DNA of 9,700 nucleotides from Actinomycetota bacterium. GTDB taxonomy: Bacteria > Actinomycetota > CADDZG01 > WHSQ01. The notes beneath the pieces were generated by a model that was not told the DNA's origin, did not search any database, and was given only the letters and a program-made list of their open reading frames with translations. Shown here one piece after another: positions 5,190-9,700 of the stretch; the first letter of the stretch is position 1; every line of letters starts with the position of its first letter. Location of the stretch: assembly GCA_016781115.1 (NCBI GenBank), contig JADDQX010000079.1:1-9700 (forward strand), written 5' to 3'. The translations under genes and the position numbers were made by a program.

Positions 5190-6320
5190 ATGAAGTTCCG
5201 CTGCGAGCGAGACGACCTGCTGAGCGCCGTGCAGTTCGCCTCCAGAGCGATCTCGAACCGCGCGACCCTTCCGGTTCTGTCCGGGCTTCGTCTCGAGGCG
5301 ACCGAAGACAACCGCGTCCGTGTGGCCGCGACCGATCTCGAGCTCACGATGGAGACGAAGTTCGCGGCCGCGGTGGACGAACCCGGCACCGCCGTCGTCC
5401 CCGGCCGGTTGTTCGGAGAGATGTCGAGGAGCTTGTCGAGCGGCCAGGTGTCGGTTGCAGGAACGGACGGAGAGGTCGAGATCGGGTCAGGCCGCGGTCG
5501 CTTCCGCGTCCGTTCCCTCACTCCAGATGACTACCCCGCACTCCCGATCGAGGATCGTGATGACAGCGATGGCGTTCAGGTCTCGATCGATGCCGCGGAG
5601 CTCGCCGGCGCGCTTTCTCAGGTCGTTCGCGCCGCCTCGGGCGATGAGAGCCGCCAGATCCTGACGGGAGTTCTGTGGGAGTTGGAAGGCGGAGGTGTGA
5701 CGCTGGCGGCAACTGACTCCTACCGCTTGGCGGTAAGGCACCTCGAAGCTGTTGGCGGACCTGCGGAAGAGCGCAAGGTGGTGCTTCCGGCGAGAACCCT
5801 CGGCGAGCTAGCGCGGGCGCTGCAGGGCGCGAACGGCTCGGTCACTGCACTGGTCAAGGAGAACCTCGTCGCCTTCTCGATAGCGGGCGTGAGCGAGGAC
5901 GAGGTCGGCGAATGGGTCATCGGGTCGCGCTTCATCGAGGGCGAGTTCCCGAAGTACCGCCAGCTGATCCCCGACGCGTACCCCAACACGCTGACCGTCG
6001 ACCGCGAGCTGCTGCTGGAGGTCACGAAGCGGGTGGGTTTGTTGGCCCAGAACAACCTGCCGGTGAAGCTTCAGCTGGCAGAGGAGCTCGAGGTCTCCGC
6101 GCACACGCCCGACGTCGGCGAGGGCCAAGAGGTGATCGAAGCAGAGTACGAGGGCGAGTCGCTCGTGATCGCCTTCAACCCGCAGTTCCTCCTCGACGGG
6201 GCGTCCGCCATCACGTCGCACCGGATCGAGATGCTGGTGGGCGACGGGTTGAAGCCCGCGATCTTGCGCGGTGAGACCGGGGATTTCACGTACCTGCTGA
6301 TGCCCGTACGGCTCTCCTAG
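5190..6320 (+). CDS. dnaN: DNA polymerase III beta subunit (sliding clamp)
   Basis: DnaN is the ring-shaped clamp that holds DNA polymerase III and repair partners on DNA. The 376-residue product has the expected length and starts MKFRCERDDLLSAVQFASRA. Family motifs include LPVLSGLRLEA (28-38), TPDDYPALP (111-119), TDSYRLA (176-182) in the second clamp domain, FIEGEFPKYRQLIP (248-261) and the C-terminal YLLMPVRLS (368-376), which closes the partner-binding pocket. It has its own strong ribosome-binding site and probably its own promoter within the origin spacer. TTGAGA (5125-5130) with TAGCTA (5147-5152) is a weak promoter candidate. recF follows after 24 nt, giving the standard dnaN-recF pairing. 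Confidence 0.97.
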   Translation: MKFRCERDDLLSAVQFASRAISNRATLPVLSGLRLEATEDNRVRVAATDLELTMETKFAAAVDEPGTAVVPGRLFGEMSRSLSSGQVSVAGTDGEVEIGSGRGRFRVRSLTPDDYPALPIEDRDDSDGVQVSIDAAELAGALSQVVRAASGDESRQILTGVLWELEGGGVTLAATDSYRLAVRHLEAVGGPAEERKVVLPARTLGELARALQGANGSVTALVKENLVAFSIAGVSEDEVGEWVIGSRFIEGEFPKYRQLIPDAYPNTLTVDRELLLEVTKRVGLLAQNNLPVKLQLAEELEVSAHTPDVGEGQEVIEAEYEGESLVIAFNPQFLLDGASAITSHRIEMLVGDGLKPAILRGETGDFTYLLMPVRLS

Positions 6321-6344
6321 CGCGGGTCACCTCCAGCTCAGCCG

Positions 6345-7511
6345 ATGCGCGTTGACGAACTGGCCCTGGAGGATTTCCGAAACCTGGTGCGCGAGAAGGT
6401 GTCGCTCGCTCCGGGCCTGAACCTGGTGGTCGGGCGGAACGCGCAGGGAAAAACGAACCTGCTGGAGTCGATCCATTGCTTGAGTGGCCTTGGTTCTCCG
6501 CGGGCCGAGAGCTCCGCGCTGGTGAGACAGGGATCTGAGGCGGCCCTGGTACATGCCGACGTCACGCGCGGAAGCCGTGCGCTGCACATCGACCTCGAGA
6601 TCAGGCCCGGCCGCGGAACCCGGGCCCTCGTGAACCGGACGCCGGTCCCGCGGACCAGCGCTCTGGCGGAGGTGGTGGTGACGGTGTTCTTCGGGCCGGA
6701 TGAGCTGTCCTTGGTCAAGGGGTCTCCCGATGGACGCCGCCGGTTCCTGGATGAGCTCGTGGTGAAGCTCCGTCCGGCCCGGGACTCTCTTCGACGCGAG
6801 CTGGAACGCATCTTGCGCCAAAGGAACGCCCTGCTGAAGTCGCTGCGCGGCGCATTGCCGGCCGAGGCCGCCAGCTCGCTGGAGGTGTGGGATCGGTCGC
6901 TGTGCCGAGCGGGGGCCGCGGTCGCCGCCGCGCGCCTGGAGGCGCTGCGCGATCTGGTGCCACACGCGTCGAAGCGATATGAGGAGATCGCGGGTGACGG
7001 GCGGCTCGAGCTCGGCCACGTCAGTTCCTGGGTTCCGGAGCGAGAGGCTTCGGCGATCCTGCTCGGGGAGAGAGAGGTCGACCCGTCGGAGCTGGAGATC
7101 CATCTGGCCCGTCGCATCGACGAGCTGCGGCGGCTAGAGCTAGAGCGGGGGGCGACGCTTGTGGGGCCGCAGCGAGACGACGTGACGGTGAAGTTGGCAT
7201 CTCGAGGCGAAGCCGCCGGGTCGATGCTGGATGCCCGCGCGTTCGCGTCGCAGGGCGACCAGCGGACGAGCGCCTTGGCTCTGAAGCTCGCGGAGCTCGA
7301 CCTCCTGTCGGATGCGCTGGACGAGGAGCCGATCCTCTTGTTGGACGACGTCTTCTCGGAGTTGGATCCGAGCCGGCGCGCGTGGTTAAGCGACGCGGTG
7401 CGCAACGTGGGCCAGACCATCGTCACCTCGGCCGAACCGCTGGCGTTGGACGCTTTGCAGGCGGAGAAGCTGATCCAGGTCACAGACGGCAAGATCAGTG
7501 ACGTCGGATAG
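6345..7511 (+). CDS. recF: DNA replication and repair protein RecF
   Basis: RecF is an SMC-like ATPase that acts with RecO and RecR to load RecA at single-strand gaps and stalled forks. The 388-residue product shows the N-terminal LALEDFRNL, Walker A GRNAQGKT (30-37), FFGPDELSLVKGSPDGRRRF (115-134), the region LVGPQRDDV (272-280), the ABC-type signature ASQGDQRTSALALKLAE (301-317) and Walker B ILLLDDVFSELD (330-341). The common GQQR of the signature is GDQR here. No clear Shine-Dalgarno precedes the ATG; instead the 24-nt gap after dnaN contains TCACCTCC (6327-6334), a copy of the anti-Shine-Dalgarno sequence. Translation may depend on coupling to dnaN. The 3' end overlaps the next gene by 14 nt. 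Confidence 0.97.
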   Translation: MRVDELALEDFRNLVREKVSLAPGLNLVVGRNAQGKTNLLESIHCLSGLGSPRAESSALVRQGSEAALVHADVTRGSRALHIDLEIRPGRGTRALVNRTPVPRTSALAEVVVTVFFGPDELSLVKGSPDGRRRFLDELVVKLRPARDSLRRELERILRQRNALLKSLRGALPAEAASSLEVWDRSLCRAGAAVAAARLEALRDLVPHASKRYEEIAGDGRLELGHVSSWVPEREASAILLGEREVDPSELEIHLARRIDELRRLELERGATLVGPQRDDVTVKLASRGEAAGSMLDARAFASQGDQRTSALALKLAELDLLSDALDEEPILLLDDVFSELDPSRRAWLSDAVRNVGQTIVTSAEPLALDALQAEKLIQVTDGKISDVG

Positions 7512-7980
7512 TCGCCCCGCGGATCCCGCGTCCCTGAAGGGGCTCCTGGGCGGCGCCGCGGCTCGATTCGGTCTCGACGACGCGCTCTCCACCGGAACCC
7601 TGTGGAGGCGCTGGCATGACGTGGTGGGGCCTGACCTTGCTGCACACGCCGAGCCCACGTCCCTTCGCGCCGGCGTGCTGCGGCTTCGTGCGGACTCACC
7701 CGTGTGGGCGCACGAGATCGGGTATCTGGCCGAAGACATCAAACGCCGGGTGAACGAGCATCTGGGGCAAGCGATAGTCACGGAGGTGAGGGTTTGGAGC
7801 GCTCCCGGGGAGACCCCGCCCCCACCTGCAGCGCCCGCGCCGCGACGGGCTTCGGAGGCTTCGGAAGGGGGGGCTGAGAAGGTCCCCGACGACCCTCTGA
7901 AGGCGTTGGACAGGGCCCGCTCCGCGTGGCTCGCTCGCCGCGAACAGAGACGACTTCGAGAGGCTCGAGAGAGACGCTGA
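7498..7980 (+). CDS. DUF721 / DciA-like protein
   Basis: DUF721 proteins are commonly encoded between recF and gyrB in Actinomycetota. DciA, a member of the same superfamily, is the ancestral loader of the replicative helicase DnaB, so a role in helicase loading is plausible but inferred. The 160-residue product has the domain at about 16-100: LWRRWHDVVGPDLAAHAEPTSL, then GVLRLRADSPVWAHEIGYL and a helix IKRRVNEHLG, followed by VTEVRVW. A Pro/Ala-rich linker (101-132) leads to a strongly basic C-terminal helix (133-160, ending in Arg-rich REARERR), which could bind DNA or RNA. The start GTG (7498-7500) lies inside recF with no strong ribosome-binding site, so translational coupling is likely. 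Confidence 0.85.
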   Translation: MTSDSRPADPASLKGLLGGAAARFGLDDALSTGTLWRRWHDVVGPDLAAHAEPTSLRAGVLRLRADSPVWAHEIGYLAEDIKRRVNEHLGQAIVTEVRVWSAPGETPPPPAAPAPRRASEASEGGAEKVPDDPLKALDRARSAWLARREQRRLREARERR

Positions 7981-8003
7981 AAACCTGGAAATGCCCAGCT
8001 AGA

Positions 8004-8012
8004 TGGTACTAT
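8004..8012 (+). promoter_or_regulatory. Candidate extended -10 promoter for the gyrB leader
   Basis: TGGTACTAT combines an extended TGn with TACTAT, which matches TATAAT at four of six positions and fits the TAnnnT pattern. Transcription would start about 8 nt later, at or next to the A of ATG 8021. No good -35 is seen at 16-18 nt upstream, which is tolerable for an extended -10. Confidence 0.45.
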
Positions 8013-8020
8013 TTAGCTTC

Positions 8021-8095
8021 ATGACCCCACTGTTCTCCGCTCTCTTCGGGCGCGCCCACCAGCGGCTTTCGAGCCGCCTCGCGGCCACCTCGTGA
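8021..8095 (+). CDS. Possible leaderless 24-codon leader ORF upstream of gyrB
   Basis: ATG 8021 opens a 24-codon frame that begins MTPLFSALFGRAHQ and is rich in Leu, Arg, Ser and Ala, ending with TGA at 8093-8095. It has no Shine-Dalgarno, but its A lies 8 nt after the TACTAT -10, as in leaderless actinobacterial mRNAs. The stop overlaps an in-frame GTG of gyrB (GTGA at 8092-8095). There is no known homologue to cite and the frame may be chance; it is listed because promoter, start and stop positions fit together. Confidence 0.3.
   Translation: MTPLFSALFGRAHQRLSSRLAATS
8062..8077 (+). other. UUCG-loop hairpin in the gyrB leader
   Basis: GCGGCT-TTCG-AGCCGC forms a perfect 6-bp stem with a TTCG tetraloop. 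No T run follows, so it is not a standard terminator. It sits inside the possible leader ORF and about 65 nt before the gyrB start, where it could affect translation or mRNA stability. Confidence 0.4.
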
Positions 8096-8142
8096 GCAGC
8101 TCGCGTAGAAGCATCTCTCCCGCCACCAAAACGAGGAACGAA

Positions 8143-9700
8143 GTGTCCTACAGCGCAGAAGACATCACCGTTCTGGAGGGTCTCGACCCGGTCCGGAAAC
8201 GGCCTGGGATGTACATCGGCTCTACCGGTACCCGGGGCCTCCACCACCTCGTTTACGAGGTCGTCGACAACGCCGTCGACGAGGCGATGGCGGGATACTG
8301 CGATCGGATCATCGTCGAGCTTCTGGCCGACGGCGGCTGCAAGGTCACCGACAACGGGCGCGGCATCCCCGTCGATCCCATCAAGGCGCCCGGCCCTCAC
8401 AAGGGGAAGCCGGCTGCCCAGGTCGTGTTGACCACGCTCCACGCCGGCGGCAAGTTCGAGGGCAAGGGCTATCAGGTGTCGGGAGGCCTCCACGGCGTTG
8501 GCGTATCCGTCGTCAACGCCCTGTCGGAGCGTCTCGAGCTCGAGATCGCTCGCGACGGCAAGGTATGGAATCAGGAATACGAGCGGGGCAAACCACAGGC
8601 GAAGCTGAAGCCGGGGCGGTCGATCAAGCGGACCGGCACCACCGTGGCGTTCTGGCCCGATCCCCTGATCTTCACCGACGAACGCGAGTTCCGTTTCGAC
8701 ACGCTCGCCCAGCGCATGCGCGAGATGGCTTTCCTCAACAAGGGTCTCGAGATCCGGCTGATCGATCACCGCATCGAGCCGGCACATGAAGAGGTGTTCC
8801 GCTACACGGGCGGGATCATCGACTTCGTCAAGCACCTGAACTCCTCGCGCGACGCTGTCAACAAGCGGGTCGTGTACTTCGACGGCAAGGCCGAGCAGCA
8901 CGAGCTCGAGATCGCGATGCAGTGGACGACCTCGTTCAACGAGTCCGTCTTCACGTTCGCGAACAACATCAACACGCACGAGGGCGGCATGCACGAAGAG
9001 GGCTTCCGCCGCTCGCTGACGAAGGTCATCACCTCTTACGCGCGCAGCAAGCAGCTGTTGAAGGAGAAGGATCAGCCGTTCATCGGCGAGGACTGTCGCG
9101 AAGGTCTCACCGCGATCATCTCCGTCAAGGTCGCCAACCCGCAGTTCGAGGGCCAGACCAAGACCAAGCTCGGCAACACGGAGATCCGCTCGTTCGTAGA
9201 GACGACGATGAACCGACTCTTCGCCGACTACATGGAGGAGCATCCCACCGAAGCGCGTGCGATCTGCAACAAGGCCATCTCCGCGCAGCGCGCTCGACTA
9301 GAGGCGCGCAAGGTGCGGGACCTGGTGCGGCGGAAGTCGCTGCTCGAGTCGTCGATGCTGCCGGGAAAGCTGGCGGACTGCCAGACCCGGGATCCCGACA
9401 AGGCCGAGCTCCTGATCGTCGAGGGTGATTCCGCCGGTGGTACCGCGAAGAACGCTCGTCAGCGTGAGAGCCAAGCGGTATTGCCGCTGCGCGGCAAGAT
9501 CTTGAACGTCGAGCGGGCTCGACTGGCGAAGATCCTGGAGAACAAGGAGATCCAGGCGATCATCACCGCGGTCGGAACGGGCATCGGCGACGACTTCGAT
9601 ATCTCCAAGTGCCGCTATCACAAGATCATCTCCATGGCGGACGCCGACGTCGACGGCTCGCACATCAAGACGCTGCTGCTCACGTTCTTCTTCCGCTTCA
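8143..9700 (+). CDS. gyrB: DNA gyrase subunit B (5' part; runs off the window edge)
   Basis: GyrB is the ATPase subunit of DNA gyrase, which introduces negative supercoils ahead of the fork. About 519 codons are visible. The GHKL ATPase domain has ITVLEGLDPVRKRPGMYIGS, EVVDNAVDEAMAGY with the Mg-binding Asn43, DNGRGIP with Asp70, and GGLHGVGVSVVNALS (114-128). The transducer domain carries QTKTKLGN (338-345) with its ATP-sensing lysine. The Toprim domain shows EGDSAGG (Glu427), PLRGKILNVE and the metal-binding DADVD (Asp500, 502, 504). The start GTG 8143 is preferred for AGGA 5 nt upstream. A second in-frame GTG at 8092, which overlaps the stop of the leader ORF, would add 17 residues; such variable N-terminal extensions occur in actinobacterial GyrB. 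The C-terminal end of Toprim and the tail lie outside the window. gyrA is expected downstream. GyrB and not ParE is inferred from position in the dnaA-dnaN-recF cluster. Confidence 0.96.
   Translation, partial: MSYSAEDITVLEGLDPVRKRPGMYIGSTGTRGLHHLVYEVVDNAVDEAMAGYCDRIIVELLADGGCKVTDNGRGIPVDPIKAPGPHKGKPAAQVVLTTLHAGGKFEGKGYQVSGGLHGVGVSVVNALSERLELEIARDGKVWNQEYERGKPQAKLKPGRSIKRTGTTVAFWPDPLIFTDEREFRFDTLAQRMREMAFLNKGLEIRLIDHRIEPAHEEVFRYTGGIIDFVKHLNSSRDAVNKRVVYFDGKAEQHELEIAMQWTTSFNESVFTFANNINTHEGGMHEEGFRRSLTKVITSYARSKQLLKEKDQPFIGEDCREGLTAIISVKVANPQFEGQTKTKLGNTEIRSFVETTMNRLFADYMEEHPTEARAICNKAISAQRARLEARKVRDLVRRKSLLESSMLPGKLADCQTRDPDKAELLIVEGDSAGGTAKNARQRESQAVLPLRGKILNVERARLAKILENKEIQAIITAVGTGIGDDFDISKCRYHKIISMADADVDGSHIKTLLLTFFFRF

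Noticed and set aside
6338..7699. 453-codon open frame on the minus strand opposite recF and DUF721
   Set aside because: It is low complexity (Ser/Arg-rich), spans two real genes on the other strand and has no recognisable domain.
7999..9243. 414-codon open frame on the minus strand opposite gyrB
   Set aside because: It is the antisense of a full-length, motif-rich GyrB and shows no family signature of its own; long antisense frames are expected in GC-rich genes with strong codon bias.
1..9700. CRISPR array, insertion sequence, prophage, tRNA or other accessory system
   Set aside because: No direct-repeat arrays, transposase or integrase motifs or terminal inverted repeats were seen. All the space is filled by core origin-region genes and short regulatory spacers.

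Overview
This window is a bacterial chromosomal replication-origin region. The DNA is GC-rich, and the gene order is the one usual around oriC in Actinomycetota: leftward parA, rsmG, jag/khpB, yidC, yidD, rnpA, rpmH, then rightward dnaA, dnaN, recF, a DUF721 gene and gyrB. A Jag protein without its N-terminal Jag_N domain, a YidC without the large periplasmic domain, and a DUF721 gene between recF and gyrB all suit a high-GC Gram-positive lineage. The sequence does not fix the class or genus, and an uncultured or deep-branching actinobacterium is possible.

Left arm (1-3015, minus strand). This is a tightly packed run that starts at rpmH (ribosomal protein L34) and reads leftward through rnpA (RNase P protein), yidD, yidC, jag/khpB, rsmG and the first ~75 codons of parA, which runs off the window. 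rnpA/yidD, yidD/yidC, yidC/jag and rsmG/parA all overlap, by 1 to 11 nt. The only sizeable gap is 47 nt between jag and rsmG, and it contains a GC-rich dyad. The run links ribosome and RNA processing (L34, RnpA, RsmG), membrane protein insertion (YidC, YidD, with the RNA-binding KhpB) and chromosome partitioning (ParA).

Centre (3016-5189). The 447-bp divergent spacer between rpmH and dnaA carries two good DnaA boxes in inverted orientation, a convincing minus-strand -10 for rpmH and a weaker candidate dnaA promoter. The 269-bp dnaA-dnaN spacer carries two near-consensus DnaA boxes, a short CTA-type trinucleotide run and an A-rich tract. It is the best candidate for the unwinding part of oriC.

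Right arm (5190-9700, plus strand). dnaN (sliding clamp), recF (gap repair), a DUF721/DciA-like gene and gyrB (truncated at the window edge) all read in the same direction. recF and DUF721 overlap by 14 nt. A 162-bp leader before gyrB holds an extended -10 placed for a leaderless 24-codon ORF, whose stop overlaps an in-frame GTG of gyrB.

No mobile elements, CRISPR arrays, tRNAs or rRNAs were seen. Every gene is a recognisable core gene, and I found no undescribed multi-gene system. The points worth a second look are regulatory or architectural: a possible Thermus-style rnpA frame running through rpmH, the gyrB leader ORF, and the fine structure of the origin.
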